A stretch of DNA of 64,000 bases from Pseudomonas moraviensis (GCF_900105805.1 NZ_LT629788.1:4820501-4884500), one strand, 5' to 3'. Shown: positions 1 through 10,184, counted from the first letter of the stretch. Notes: generated from the letters alone by a model not told the origin. Made by a program: numbers and translations.

Positions 1-799
1 GATCAAGATCGTCACGCAGCGGGTCGAGTCCGTCGTTGGCCGTGGCTTCCTTCGGTTGCGGAGGAAACGCATTGGCGTACGCGCCGATGTTGATGTTCAC
101 GCCGAGACGCTCGAACGTTGCGCGCGCCGCGTCGATGGCCGCGCCAATCACTTCAGGCTGGCTGCAGTTGAACAGCAACGTTTCAACGCCGAGCTCAGCC
201 GCCACCGCCGCCGCTTCGGCAACGGGCTCACCGGAGCGCAGGCGCGGCACTTCATCGGTGTCTTCGTCCTTGAGGGTGAATGACAGCCAGAACGGTTTGC
301 CATCCTTCGGCAGCCCGGCGTGAATGGCGCGCGCCTCGACGATCGAGCTTTGCGTTTCTGCCAGCCACAGGTCGACATATGGGGCCAGACCGTTAACCAA
401 AGGCGTCAACAGTTCGGTCACGCGAGCAGCCTCGAACAGATCCGGACGGTACGAGCCGAACAGCGGCGGCAATGAGCCGGCAACGCGTACGGATCTACCT
501 GAAGCCTGCACCGCGCGCTGCGCCACTTCCCCCGCCAGTGCTGCAAGCGCCTGACCTTCAGCGGCAAAGCGCTCTTCACCAATGTGAAACGGTACCACTG
601 CGTAACTGTTGCTGGTGATCACATTGGCGCCGCTATTGATGTAAGCGGCATGCACCGCCTCGACCGCTAGCGGCGCTTCGCTCAGCGCCAGTGCCGACCA
701 CTCGGGCTGGCGAAATGGCGCACCGGCGCGTTGCAACTCACGGCCCATGCCGCCATCGAGAATGACCGTTCCTGCTGCGCTCATATGCGTTTCACTCAT
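1..799 (-). CDS. homocysteine S-methyltransferase family protein, 3' end cut off by window
   Basis: My own translation of the minus strand begins MSETHMSAAGTVILDGGMGR and continues with WSALAL, INSGANVITSNSYAV and the cysteine-containing LLFNCSQPEVI, the N-terminal features of the homocysteine S-methyltransferase (MmuM/BHMT-like) barrel. The family transfers a methyl group to homocysteine and uses zinc-binding cysteines; the first of these is visible, while the C-terminal GGCC-type pair would lie outside the window. The start is either 799 or the in-frame ATG at 784, which has GAGTG in front of it. The gene is divergent from an amino-acid ABC transporter, so the transporter may import a sulfur amino acid or methyl donor; that link is inference. 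Confidence 0.85.
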   Translation of the reverse strand, partial: MSETHMSAAGTVILDGGMGRELQRAGAPFRQPEWSALALSEAPLAVEAVHAAYINSGANVITSNSYAVVPFHIGEERFAAEGQALAALAGEVAQRAVQASGRSVRVAGSLPPLFGSYRPDLFEAARVTELLTPLVNGLAPYVDLWLAETQSSIVEARAIHAGLPKDGKPFWLSFTLKDEDTDEVPRLRSGEPVAEAAAVAAELGVETLLFNCSQPEVIGAAIDAARATFERLGVNINIGAYANAFPPQPKEATANDGLDPLRDDLD

Positions 800-897
800 A
801 TGCTTATGAAAATAACTCACTATCGGAGCCGTTCTTATAACTATTTAATACGCACCACTCGGTTAATAACAACCTCTTTTTTCAACAGGAAGCGACT

Positions 898-1716
898 GTG
901 AAATTCCAACCGCTATTGGCCCTGGGCCTGACCGTTCTGGCCTCCACCCAAGCCTTCGGCGGCGCGACGCTGGACCGTGTCGAGCAGAAAAAAGAACTGG
1001 TTGGCGTGCTGATGGAGAGTTATCCGCCCTTCTCGTTCCTCAATGAACAGAATCAACTCGACGGTTTCGATGTCGACGTTGCCAAAGCGGTGGCGGATAA
1101 GCTCGGGGTCAGACTTCGTCTGGAAACGCCGTCTTGGGACGTGATCGCCGCCGGCCGCTGGAGCGGGCGCTACGACATCTGCATCTGCTCGATGACCCCG
1201 AGCAAGGCCCGCGCCGAAGTGTTCGATTTCCCGGTCGAGTACTACGCCTCGCCAGCAGTGATCGTGGTCAATGCCAAGGATGAGCGGATCCACAGCGCCA
1301 AGGACCTGAGCGGCAAGAAAGTCGGCCTGACCAGCGCCTCCAGCTATGAAAGTTATCTGAACAAGAATCTGGTCATCGAAGGCGCCGAGGATACACAGCT
1401 GCAGTATCCGTTCGAGGATGTGCAGATCGCTCCGTACGACACCGACAACGTCGCCTTTCAGGATCTGGGTCTCGGCGCCGGCGTGCGCCTGGATGCGATC
1501 CTCACCAATCTGGTCACCGCACAACCGCGTTTGAACCAGGACCAGCGCTTCAAACTGGCCGGCGAACCGCTGTACTCGGAGCCGAACTCGGTGGCCATCG
1601 AAAAGGGTGACCCGCAGTGGGACGCCAGGGTGCGCGAGGTGTTCGCCCAGCTGAAACAGGACGGCACCCTGAGCAAGCTGTCGCAGAAATGGATCGGCGC
1701 CGACATCAGCCAATGA
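898..1716 (+). CDS. amino-acid ABC transporter, periplasmic substrate-binding protein
   Basis: This 272-aa protein is a family-3 solute-binding protein. A signal peptide (about residues 1-21, ending at AFG) is followed by the typical YPPFSFLNEQNQLDGFDVDV segment and by a later DVIAAGRWSGRYDICICSM region that forms part of the ligand pocket. It would capture a polar amino acid in the periplasm and deliver it to the downstream permease. The start is a GTG preceded by AGGAAG at good spacing. Its stop overlaps the permease start (ATGA). The substrate cannot be read from sequence; cystine or another sulfur amino acid is a guess from the divergent homocysteine methyltransferase gene. Confidence 0.9.
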   Translation: MKFQPLLALGLTVLASTQAFGGATLDRVEQKKELVGVLMESYPPFSFLNEQNQLDGFDVDVAKAVADKLGVRLRLETPSWDVIAAGRWSGRYDICICSMTPSKARAEVFDFPVEYYASPAVIVVNAKDERIHSAKDLSGKKVGLTSASSYESYLNKNLVIEGAEDTQLQYPFEDVQIAPYDTDNVAFQDLGLGAGVRLDAILTNLVTAQPRLNQDQRFKLAGEPLYSEPNSVAIEKGDPQWDARVREVFAQLKQDGTLSKLSQKWIGADISQ

Positions 1717-2549
1717 GTTCTTTTCCAACCCCGCCACAGCCACCGCAACCGGTGGCTGAAACCCGCCTGCAAAAGCTTTTCGGGTTCCGTACGCGCCTGT
1801 ACCTGACGTGGGCTGCGCTGTTCTGTCTGTTTGCCGGATTTTTCCTCAGCTTCGACCTGAAGTTCGCGATCATCCTCGACAAGCTGCCCAACCTCGTTGG
1901 CCTGAAGCTGGCGCCGAACGGCTTCCTGCAGGGCGCAGCGCTGACGCTGTTCCTCTGCGCCTGCTCGATCATCGCGTCGTCGCTGCTCGGTTTCATCACC
2001 GCGCTGGCGCGCCTGTCCAACAGCGCCGTGGCGTTTGGCATTGCCAGTTTCTACACCTCGTTCTTCCGTGGCACGCCGTTGCTGATCCAGATCCTGCTGA
2101 TCTACCTCGGCCTGCCGCAACTGGGCATCGTCCCCGGCGCCATCGTCGCCGGCATCATTGCCCTGTCGCTGAACTATGGCGCCTACCTGAGCGAAATCTT
2201 CCGCGCCGGCATCCTCGGCGTCGATCACGGCCAACGCGAAGCATCCCTGGCGCTGGGCCTGCGCGAAAGCGTGATCTTCTGGCGCATCACCCTGCCCCAG
2301 GCCATGCGCACGATCATCCCGCCGACCACCAATCAGTTCATCTCGATGCTCAAGGACTCGTCGCTGATCTCGGTGATGGGCGTCTGGGAAGTGATGTTTC
2401 TCGCCCAGTCCTACGGCCGCTCAAGCTATCGCTACATCGAAATGCTCACCACCGCGGCGATCATCTACTGGCTGATGTCGATCGGGCTGGAGCTGATTCA
2501 GGCACGGATGGAGCGGCATTACGGCAAGGCGTATGTGCGGCGTGGTTAA
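1713..2549 (+). CDS. amino-acid ABC transporter permease (HisM/GlnP type)
   Basis: This 278-aa inner-membrane protein has about five hydrophobic segments. In its second half it carries the EAA loop (EIFRAGILGVDHGQREASLA) that docks onto the ATPase subunit. It belongs to the polar amino-acid permease family and should form the channel for the binding protein encoded just upstream. The ATG at 1713 overlaps the upstream stop by four bases, indicating translational coupling. No ATPase gene follows; the next gene is on the other strand. The ATP-binding subunit must therefore be encoded elsewhere or shared with another transporter. Confidence 0.9.
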   Translation: MSSFPTPPQPPQPVAETRLQKLFGFRTRLYLTWAALFCLFAGFFLSFDLKFAIILDKLPNLVGLKLAPNGFLQGAALTLFLCACSIIASSLLGFITALARLSNSAVAFGIASFYTSFFRGTPLLIQILLIYLGLPQLGIVPGAIVAGIIALSLNYGAYLSEIFRAGILGVDHGQREASLALGLRESVIFWRITLPQAMRTIIPPTTNQFISMLKDSSLISVMGVWEVMFLAQSYGRSSYRYIEMLTTAAIIYWLMSIGLELIQARMERHYGKAYVRRG

Positions 2550-2564
2550 ACAGTCGCGCAGGTT

Positions 2565-2843
2565 TTAAACGGTGTCCCGGCGTATTCGCACAACACCCAT
2601 TTTCATGCCGAATGGGCGGAACACCGCGTTCAGCGACTTCAATGTCTGGTTGCCTTCGCCATGTTCGATATGCACCAGCGTGCGCACTGAAATCTTGCAC
2701 ATCTTCGCAAACTGGGTCTGATGCAGACCGGTGACTTCGACCCGTAAACGGCGCACGGCGTCACCGATTTCCAGAGTGCCTTCGGCCAGTGATTGCTGAA
2801 TGCTTTCGATGAGCGCCGTGCGCTCGAGGACGGTCAGACTCAT
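2565..2843 (-). CDS. hipB: HipB-like XRE-family antitoxin/repressor
   Basis: This 92-aa protein carries a helix-turn-helix of the Cro/C1 type around residues 45-75 (TQFAKMCKISVRTLVHIEHG), followed by the short tail FGMKMGVVRI. Proteins of this kind neutralise HipA kinases and repress their own operon. The ATG at 2843 overlaps the hipA stop by four bases, so the antitoxin is the second gene, the reverse of the E. coli hipBA order. An upstream in-frame ATG at 2855 lies inside hipA and is less likely. The symbol is by family resemblance only. Confidence 0.85.
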   Translation of the reverse strand: MSLTVLERTALIESIQQSLAEGTLEIGDAVRRLRVEVTGLHQTQFAKMCKISVRTLVHIEHGEGNQTLKSLNAVFRPFGMKMGVVRIRRDTV

Positions 2844-4189
2844 TGCAGGTCCCACTCTTTCAAACGTTGCTCGAGGTTTTTCAGATGAACGCTCGGGTGA
2901 TTCATGGTTCTGGCGGGCAAACCGCTGGCCGCAAGAATATCCGGCAGTGCGGCCAGACGGCGGGCATCCGCGCGCAGGCCTTCGAACAGCGCAGAGGCAT
3001 CCAGCCCCGCCAACGAATCGTGCGGATCTGCGCTATCGGCCAATACGCGGCAGACACCTCGCCAATCGACATCGCCCGCCCGCTCCAACTCTTTTGGCCA
3101 TTTGGTCGTACGCGTCACGCCTTCGTCATCCATGACCATCGGGGCGAGGTCATAAATAGGCGCGAGTTGGAAAGCGTTCTCTTGCCGGATGATCGCCGTG
3201 TTACGACCGTGGTTATCGGAGTTTCCGAGGATTTTATTGATCAGGTCGCGACGCAGGTAATCGGCGACGAGGCCGGGAATCTGGCTGGCCTGACCCGCTT
3301 TGCGCCATAGCCCGGCGAGCATGCGGATCACGTCCAGATGATTCATGGCGCTGCCAGGCGTCGTCACTTCAGCCAGCGAATAAATCGATTCGACGGCAAA
3401 ACGCGACACCGCCCCATCTTCCACTTGTCGATCAAAACGCCGCATCCACAAACTCGGTTTGTTCGCCTCTTCCAAGGCCAGGCCTTCTGCCGCGACCGTT
3501 TCGATGCCCAATGTCTGCAGCGCTTTGTAGTAATGGAATTCGCTGCGCAGGATGTCCTGATCGGTCTGCCCGCCCCTGTTTCTGGCGAATTTCACGAACC
3601 AGTGCTGTCGCACTTCTTCATCGTCCAATACCGCGTCGGGATACAGAAGCCCGGCGCTGTTCTCTGCCAGTAATAGCTTCGGAGCTTCACCACCTGCCCC
3701 CGTCGCGCCACCGATGGCCGCGCCCAGCTCGTAGGCATATTCAAGAAAGCGGTTGTCGCGGCTAATGACCTCTTCGCGCTTGAATCCGATCGGCTTCCTC
3801 TCATCGACTGCTTCCGCCGATTCCTTTATTCGCATGTTGCCAATGGGAGCCGGTGTACTGCGACCCAGCAGAAACAGATCGGCGCTGATCTCGGCGGGTC
3901 TTTCCTGACCCAGGCGGGCGAGGAGAAACCGCTTGGCTGCGCCTGCCGGTGCGATGTCGTGGACAAAGGCTGGTGTCTTCGCGCGCCGACCTTCCCAATC
4001 CAGCGGATACAGGGCACTCACGGCTTGGGAAAAAGGCGACCCGATCAACTCAATGTTTTCCACCAGATAGTCCGCTTCATAGCCAAAACTGCAGCGGCTT
4101 TCAAAGCCTTTTTCCGGATCATCGAAGTCAAGAGTCATCGCGTCGTGCCATTGCCCGGCGGTGAAGATCTGGAGTGTCAGGTTATACAT
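2840..4189 (-). CDS. hipA: HipA-like serine/threonine kinase toxin
   Basis: This 449-aa protein matches HipA kinases. A glycine-rich loop with its lysine is at about residues 160-171 (IGGATGAGGEAPK) and a strand lysine at VKF (about 198-200). The catalytic loop GNSDNHGRN has the presumed catalytic Asp near residue 325, and the metal-binding YDLAP has its Asp near 347. E. coli HipA phosphorylates glutamyl-tRNA synthetase and causes growth arrest; the target here is unknown. The kinase residues look intact, so the toxin is probably active. It is translated before its antitoxin, with a four-base overlap. The upstream region has four related palindromic motifs likely to bind the antitoxin. Confidence 0.88.
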   Translation of the reverse strand: MYNLTLQIFTAGQWHDAMTLDFDDPEKGFESRCSFGYEADYLVENIELIGSPFSQAVSALYPLDWEGRRAKTPAFVHDIAPAGAAKRFLLARLGQERPAEISADLFLLGRSTPAPIGNMRIKESAEAVDERKPIGFKREEVISRDNRFLEYAYELGAAIGGATGAGGEAPKLLLAENSAGLLYPDAVLDDEEVRQHWFVKFARNRGGQTDQDILRSEFHYYKALQTLGIETVAAEGLALEEANKPSLWMRRFDRQVEDGAVSRFAVESIYSLAEVTTPGSAMNHLDVIRMLAGLWRKAGQASQIPGLVADYLRRDLINKILGNSDNHGRNTAIIRQENAFQLAPIYDLAPMVMDDEGVTRTTKWPKELERAGDVDWRGVCRVLADSADPHDSLAGLDASALFEGLRADARRLAALPDILAASGLPARTMNHPSVHLKNLEQRLKEWDLQ

Positions 4190-4200
4190 GTTGATTCCGT

Positions 4201-4216
4201 GTGCATTTTAATGCGT
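4201..4216. promoter_or_regulatory. candidate operator 1 of the hip module
   Basis: GTGCATTTTAATGCGT, 12 bases upstream of hipA, is the first of four related elements of the form GTGCA(A/T-rich)TGCA. Its position next to the start codon suits a repressor site. Assignment to HipB is inferred from spacing and repetition. Confidence 0.5.
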
Positions 4217-4251
4217 TTCAAAAAAGCGAAATCTTCGATAATTGCAATATA

Positions 4252-4265
4252 GTGCATTCTTGCAG
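4252..4265. promoter_or_regulatory. candidate operator 2 of the hip module
   Basis: GTGCATTCTTGCAG has the same ends as the other three elements but a shorter spacer. It lies between hipA and the divergent autotransporter gene. Confidence 0.4.
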
Positions 4266-4282
4266 CTAAACACGCTGTGAAT

Positions 4283-4298
4283 CTGCAACAAAATGCAC
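4283..4298. promoter_or_regulatory. candidate operator 3 of the hip module
   Basis: CTGCAACAAAATGCAC, on the opposite strand GTGCATTTTGTTGCAG, matches elements 1 and 4 closely and has inverted TGCA ends. Confidence 0.5.
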
Positions 4299-4324
4299 AT
4301 CAGCCCTCGCTATTGACTTACTAA

Positions 4325-4340
4325 GTGCAAAATAATGCAG
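4325..4340. promoter_or_regulatory. candidate operator 4 of the hip module
   Basis: GTGCAAAATAATGCAG is the element nearest the divergent autotransporter. It could let the same regulator act on both promoters. Confidence 0.5.
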
Positions 4341-4368
4341 AAAAGCATTTAACATCACGCGGATAAAA

Positions 4369-4638
4369 ATGCCTTCTTCAAGCGAAAGCTGTAGGAAAAA
4401 GAACAACTGGCGCCGCGCAAAAGAATTGTTTGCGAAAGCCAGTGAGGATTTTCCACAAAACGATCCGACGTCGCCTGCGTGGCTGGGGGAAGCAGCCGAC
4501 ATCGGTTTTTTTCGGGCAGCAATAGAGTTGGGTTTTCTCGATACGGAAATCGAACCTCATGCCCACTCAACACCTATTCGCACCAAAACACCTGGCTCTG
4601 GCTATTTCACTGGCGCTGGGTGGCGTAGCGCTGGCTAA
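4369..4638 (+). CDS. possible small hydrophilic protein (doubtful)
   Basis: An 89-codon frame with a weak ribosome site (GCGGAT, about 8 bases before ATG) starts in the gap between hipA and the autotransporter and runs 80 bases into the autotransporter gene in another frame. Residues 10-60 look like a soluble helical protein, but the last 30 residues are simply the shifted autotransporter signal-peptide region. I do not recognise a family. It may be a leader peptide, a decayed gene remnant, or chance. Confidence 0.25.
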   Translation: MPSSSESCRKKNNWRRAKELFAKASEDFPQNDPTSPAWLGEAADIGFFRAAIELGFLDTEIEPHAHSTPIRTKTPGSGYFTGAGWRSAG

Positions 4639-6754
4639 TGCCGAGCAATCCAGCGAAGCAATCGAGCAGCCTCAAAGCGTGGAAACGATAGAGCAGCTCG
4701 AAACCCGCCCCAAGCAACAGGCGTTGGAACGGCTCCAGGGTTTTCTCAACGCCGCAAGCACGGTTCCGATTACCTTCATTACACCGGAAACTGTATTCAA
4801 GGGTACTGACGTCAACGACTTGATTACCCTTAAAGACGGCGCGAGCTTCACTGGCCGACTGGATGGGGGCAAGGGCGACAATGTGCTGTTCCTGGATGCT
4901 GCGAACGGCGGCACGTTGAGCGACACACGCAACTTCAATGGATTATTCGTCGCCCAAGGAGACTGGACGCTGAGTCCCAAAGGTGATTTTCATGAAGGCG
5001 TTATGGTCAATAGTGGCGGAGCGCTGACCAACCTCGGCAGCATCAAGGGTGATGTGTATGTACAGAATGGCGGCAGTTTCGCCGGTAAAGGCACGGTGGC
5101 AAATCTTGAGGTGGGTGGGCTGCTCACCGTCAATGCAGCGCTTGGCGCTCCCCGAGTAAAAGGCAATTTGCATTTGGCGCCTGGTGCCGAACTGGCTTAC
5201 GAGGTCACACCCACCGGTAGCCCTACAATCAAGGTTGATGGCACAGCCCAGCTTGACGGCGCCACCCTCAAGGTCGTCGCAGCTGCGGGTGAATTTCCGC
5301 AGAGCAGCCAGTACAAAATCATCGAAGCCCGTGAGGTGAAAGGCGAGTTTGGCAGGATCGAGAATGATCTGGCGTATATGACGGCCACGGCTCAATACAA
5401 CAAGAAATCGGTTGCACTGACGTACGCTCGCAATGACGTAGCGCTTGAAAGCCTCGCGCCTACCGAAAATGCAGGCGCGCTTGCAGGCAGTATCATCGAG
5501 CCAGAGCCCGACCCGATCTCAACACCCATATCGCCAACGCCTGCTCCCGCCTCACTGACAGCGGTGATCGCAGCTCCAGCGCCGGTCCCGACCTCAGTCG
5601 CGAACTTGATTGAAGACTCCGCATTGGTGGGATCATCGACACTAAACGAAATCGTGACTGCGCAAACCAGCGAAGCCGCCGCCCAGCCTGTGCCTGAACT
5701 TACAAAGCCTGCTAACGCCGCTGTAGCCGCACTGCTGACCAGCGATAAAACCACCGCGCCTATCGCGCTCGACCAACTCGCTGCCGGCAGCAATGCCAAC
5801 CTCGCCAAAGCCACTCTGAACAGTGTCACACCGGTCAGTGCGAGCATGCTCTCGGCGATGCGGCAACTGGACAACCGTCCCGGCGCAACGGACGGATCGC
5901 GCAGTTCACCGGGTCAGGCCGCAGGCAGCGGAGACTCCGGGCGGGTGTGGATTCAAGCGCTGGGTAACGGCGGCAAGGTTGATCGGGACGGTGACGGCAT
6001 CCTCCAACACTCCACGCAAGGTCTGGTCGTGGGCGCTGACTGGCGACTCGACGAGCAGTGGCACGTCGGCCTGCTCGGCGGCAAATCACAGACGAAACTG
6101 GATGCTCGCCAGTACGACGGCGATCTCGACAGTTGGCACTTGGGCGCCTACGCCGTGCGTCAGGACGGCCCACTGTCGTTGCGTCTCGGCGCCACCTACG
6201 CCAGCCATGACGGTAGCAGCACACGACGGGTCGCGTTCAAGGGTTTCAGCGATCGTCTGAAGGGCAACTACGACGCCAATACTCAGCAGGCATTCGCCGA
6301 AGCCGGGTTCAATTTGGGCCGCGACAGCGTAACCCTCGAACCCTACGCCAGCCTCGGCTATCAACGTTATCAACGCGACAGCTATAACGAGAAAGGTGGC
6401 GACGCAGCGCTGAAAGTTTATGGGCAGACCCGCGACAACTTCAGCAGCACCTTCGGTCTACGGCTTGCGCAGGTCAACACGCTGGATAACGGCATGCGCC
6501 TGACGCCGCGATTGAGCGCAGGCTGGAAACATACCTTCGGCGACATCGACAGCGACACCCACCAGCAACTGCGCAAGGGCGGCAAGCGTTTCGAAGTGAC
6601 CGGCGCGGCGCTGGACCGGAACAGTCTGTCGGTGGATGCGGGGCTCGATCTTGGCCTGTCGGCGGCGCACACGCTGGGCGTGGGCTTAACCGGTGAGCTG
6701 GGTAATGACAGCCGAACGTATGGCGTGGCGGGCCAATGGCGCATGGCGTTCTGA
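4559..6754 (+). CDS. autotransporter with short passenger and C-terminal beta-barrel
   Basis: This 731-aa protein has a signal peptide (about residues 1-28, ending ALANA). A glycine-rich beta-helical passenger (about 75-300) has repeated strand-turn units such as GDVYVQNGGSFAGKGTVANL. It is followed by a proline/alanine-rich linker (about 310-400) and a roughly 270-residue autotransporter barrel starting near residue 460 (GRVWIQALGNGGKVDRDGDG) and ending in the terminal phenylalanine WRMAF needed for outer-membrane insertion. This is a type Va secretion protein; the passenger function is unknown. The passenger is short for the family, with no protease or lipase motif seen. It is transcribed divergently from hipA and followed by a REP pair. 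Confidence 0.88.
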   Translation: MPTQHLFAPKHLALAISLALGGVALANAEQSSEAIEQPQSVETIEQLETRPKQQALERLQGFLNAASTVPITFITPETVFKGTDVNDLITLKDGASFTGRLDGGKGDNVLFLDAANGGTLSDTRNFNGLFVAQGDWTLSPKGDFHEGVMVNSGGALTNLGSIKGDVYVQNGGSFAGKGTVANLEVGGLLTVNAALGAPRVKGNLHLAPGAELAYEVTPTGSPTIKVDGTAQLDGATLKVVAAAGEFPQSSQYKIIEAREVKGEFGRIENDLAYMTATAQYNKKSVALTYARNDVALESLAPTENAGALAGSIIEPEPDPISTPISPTPAPASLTAVIAAPAPVPTSVANLIEDSALVGSSTLNEIVTAQTSEAAAQPVPELTKPANAAVAALLTSDKTTAPIALDQLAAGSNANLAKATLNSVTPVSASMLSAMRQLDNRPGATDGSRSSPGQAAGSGDSGRVWIQALGNGGKVDRDGDGILQHSTQGLVVGADWRLDEQWHVGLLGGKSQTKLDARQYDGDLDSWHLGAYAVRQDGPLSLRLGATYASHDGSSTRRVAFKGFSDRLKGNYDANTQQAFAEAGFNLGRDSVTLEPYASLGYQRYQRDSYNEKGGDAALKVYGQTRDNFSSTFGLRLAQVNTLDNGMRLTPRLSAGWKHTFGDIDSDTHQQLRKGGKRFEVTGAALDRNSLSVDAGLDLGLSAAHTLGVGLTGELGNDSRTYGVAGQWRMAF

Positions 6755-6770
6755 CGGAGCGCGTTCCTGT

Positions 6771-6857
6771 GTAGGAGTGAGCCTGCTCGCGATAGCAGTG
6801 TGTCAGACGAGCAATCATTGACTGACACGACCCCATCGCGAGCAGGCTCACTCCTAC
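6771..6857. repeat. inverted REP pair, variant core
   Basis: GTAGGAGTGAGCCTGCTCG (6771 on) is mirrored by its complement ending at 6857. The inner segment has a smaller GTGTCAG/CTGACAC inversion. The core differs from the other copies in the window (AGGAGTGAG instead of GGGAGCGAG). It lies between the convergent autotransporter and oadA-type genes. Confidence 0.9.
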
Positions 6858-6890
6858 AAGGGATCTTCGTCATCGCGGTAAATCACAGGC

Positions 6891-6916
6891 AAAAAAAGGG
6901 GAGCACATGCCCCCCC
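6891..6916 (-). terminator. intrinsic terminator of the pyruvate carboxylase operon
   Basis: Read on the minus strand, a GGGG...CCCC hairpin with a small ATGTGC loop is followed by seven T residues, 32 bases after the stop of the biotin-carrier subunit gene. Confidence 0.8.
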
Positions 6917-6948
6917 GAGGTTTAAAGCGTTGGATCGCGGCCGTTATC

Positions 6949-8757
6949 TCAGCCTTCGATCTCGATAAGGATTTCGCCCGGGTTGACCCGGTCGCCCTTG
7001 GCCACATGGATCGCGGTGACTTTGCCGGCAATGGCAGCCTGGACTTCGGTCTCCATCTTCATCGCTTCGGTGATCAGTACCGCCTGGCCTGCCTTGACGG
7101 TATCGCCCTCCTTGACCAGCACATCGACGATGTTGCCCGGCATGGTGGTGCTGACATGGCCCGGTGCCGAGGCCTGTTTGCGTTTGCTGCTGCCACCACC
7201 GACAAATTCGTTGAGCGGTTCGAACACCACTTCTTCCGGCATGCCGTCGATGGACAGATAGAAGTGGCGCTTGCCCTCGGCCTTGACGCCGACACCAGTG
7301 ATGTCGACGCGGTAGGTTTCGCCGTGCACATCGATGACAAACTCGGTCGGCACACCTTCGCCGCTCGCCGAGGCAACGGCGCCCGCTTCCGGGATCGGCA
7401 AAAGCACTTCCGGCGTAAGAGTGCCGGCGGCGCGTTCTTCAAGGAACTTGCGGCCGATGTCCGGGAACATGGCGAAGGTCAGTACGTCTTCTTCGGATTT
7501 GGCCAGTGCGCCGATATCGGCACGCAGCTTGGTCATTTCCGGTTTGAGCAGATCGGCCGGGCGCACGTCGATGACGTCTTCGCTGCCGATCGCCTGACGC
7601 CGCAGCTTTTCATTGACCACGCCCGGTGCCTTGCCGTAGCCGCCCTGCAGATACAGCTTCACTTCGTTGGTGATGGTCTTGTAGCGCTCGCCGGCCAGTA
7701 CGTTGAAAAACGCCTGGGTGCCGACGATTTGCGAGGTTGGGGTCACCAGCGGCGGGAAGCCGAGGTCTTCACGTACGCGCGGGATTTCTGCGAGCACTTC
7801 GCCCATGCGATTCAGAGCGCCCTGCTCTTTCAACTGGTTGGCGAGGTTGGAGATCATCCCGCCCGGCACTTGGTTGACCTGCACACGGGTATCGACGGCG
7901 GTGAATTCGCTTTCGAACTGGTGGTACTTCTTGCGTACGGCATAGAAGTACAGGCCGATTTCCTGGAGCAGCTCCAGATTCAGGCCGGTGTCGTACTCGG
8001 TGCCCTTGAGCGCGGCGACCATTGATTCGGTGCCCGGGTGGCTGGTGCCCGAGGCGAAGCTGGAGATTGCGGTATCGATGTGATCGGCGCCGTTTTCGAT
8101 CGCCTTGAGCTGGCACATGGCGGCCAGGCCGGCGGTGTCGTGGGAGTGGATGAACACCGGCAACGACTGCTCGGCTTTCAGAGCACGCACCAGTTCACCA
8201 GTGGCATACGGGGTCAGCAGACCGGCCATGTCCTTGATCGCTACCGAGTCGCAGCCCATGGATTCCATTTGCTTGGCCTGGGTGACGAAAGCGTCGATGG
8301 TGTGCACCGGGCTGGTGGTGTAGGCGATGGTGCCTTGCGCATGTTTGCCGGCAGCTTTCACTGCTTCAATGGCAACGCGCAGGTTACGCACATCGTTCAT
8401 CGCATCGAAGATGCGGAACACGTCGATGCCGTTCACCGCTGCTTTGGCGACGAAAGCTTTGACCACGTCATCGCTGTAGTGGCGATAGCCGAGCAGATTC
8501 TGCCCGCGCAGGAGCATTTGCAGGCGGGTGTTGGGCAGCGCCGCACGCAGTTGGCGCAGGCGCTCCCACGGGTCTTCCTTGAGAAAGCGCACGCAGGCGT
8601 CGAACGTCGCGCCGCCCCAGCATTCCAGCGACCAGTAGCCGACCTTGTCGAGCTTGTCGCAGATCGGCAGCATGTCTTCGGTGCGCATGCGGGTGGCGAG
8701 CAGCGATTGGTGAGCGTCGCGCAGGATGGTGTCTGTTACGAAGATTTTCTTGCTCAT
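6949..8757 (-). CDS. pycB: pyruvate carboxylase subunit B (OadA-like carboxyltransferase with biotin carrier)
   Basis: This 602-aa protein has an N-terminal HMGL-like carboxyltransferase barrel (TDTILRDAHQSLLATRMR), a conserved carboxylase linker domain and a C-terminal biotinyl domain with the EAMKMET motif (biotin lysine about residue 567). With the upstream biotin carboxylase it forms the two-subunit pyruvate carboxylase known in Pseudomonas, making oxaloacetate for the TCA cycle; databases often name it oxaloacetate decarboxylase alpha. No sodium-pump subunits are nearby, which supports the carboxylase role. The start at 8757 has GAGGAA at good spacing; the in-frame ATG 15 bases upstream lacks one. 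It is cotranscribed with pycA, 11 bases apart. Confidence 0.92.
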   Translation of the reverse strand: MSKKIFVTDTILRDAHQSLLATRMRTEDMLPICDKLDKVGYWSLECWGGATFDACVRFLKEDPWERLRQLRAALPNTRLQMLLRGQNLLGYRHYSDDVVKAFVAKAAVNGIDVFRIFDAMNDVRNLRVAIEAVKAAGKHAQGTIAYTTSPVHTIDAFVTQAKQMESMGCDSVAIKDMAGLLTPYATGELVRALKAEQSLPVFIHSHDTAGLAAMCQLKAIENGADHIDTAISSFASGTSHPGTESMVAALKGTEYDTGLNLELLQEIGLYFYAVRKKYHQFESEFTAVDTRVQVNQVPGGMISNLANQLKEQGALNRMGEVLAEIPRVREDLGFPPLVTPTSQIVGTQAFFNVLAGERYKTITNEVKLYLQGGYGKAPGVVNEKLRRQAIGSEDVIDVRPADLLKPEMTKLRADIGALAKSEEDVLTFAMFPDIGRKFLEERAAGTLTPEVLLPIPEAGAVASASGEGVPTEFVIDVHGETYRVDITGVGVKAEGKRHFYLSIDGMPEEVVFEPLNEFVGGGSSKRKQASAPGHVSTTMPGNIVDVLVKEGDTVKAGQAVLITEAMKMETEVQAAIAGKVTAIHVAKGDRVNPGEILIEIEG

Positions 8758-8768
8758 TCTTGTATTCC

Positions 8769-10184
<1,416 letters not shown>

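Noticed and set aside
6771..6857. Could the inverted repeats be a CRISPR array
   Set aside because: Only two copies in opposite orientation per site, no regular direct repeats or spacers and no cas genes.
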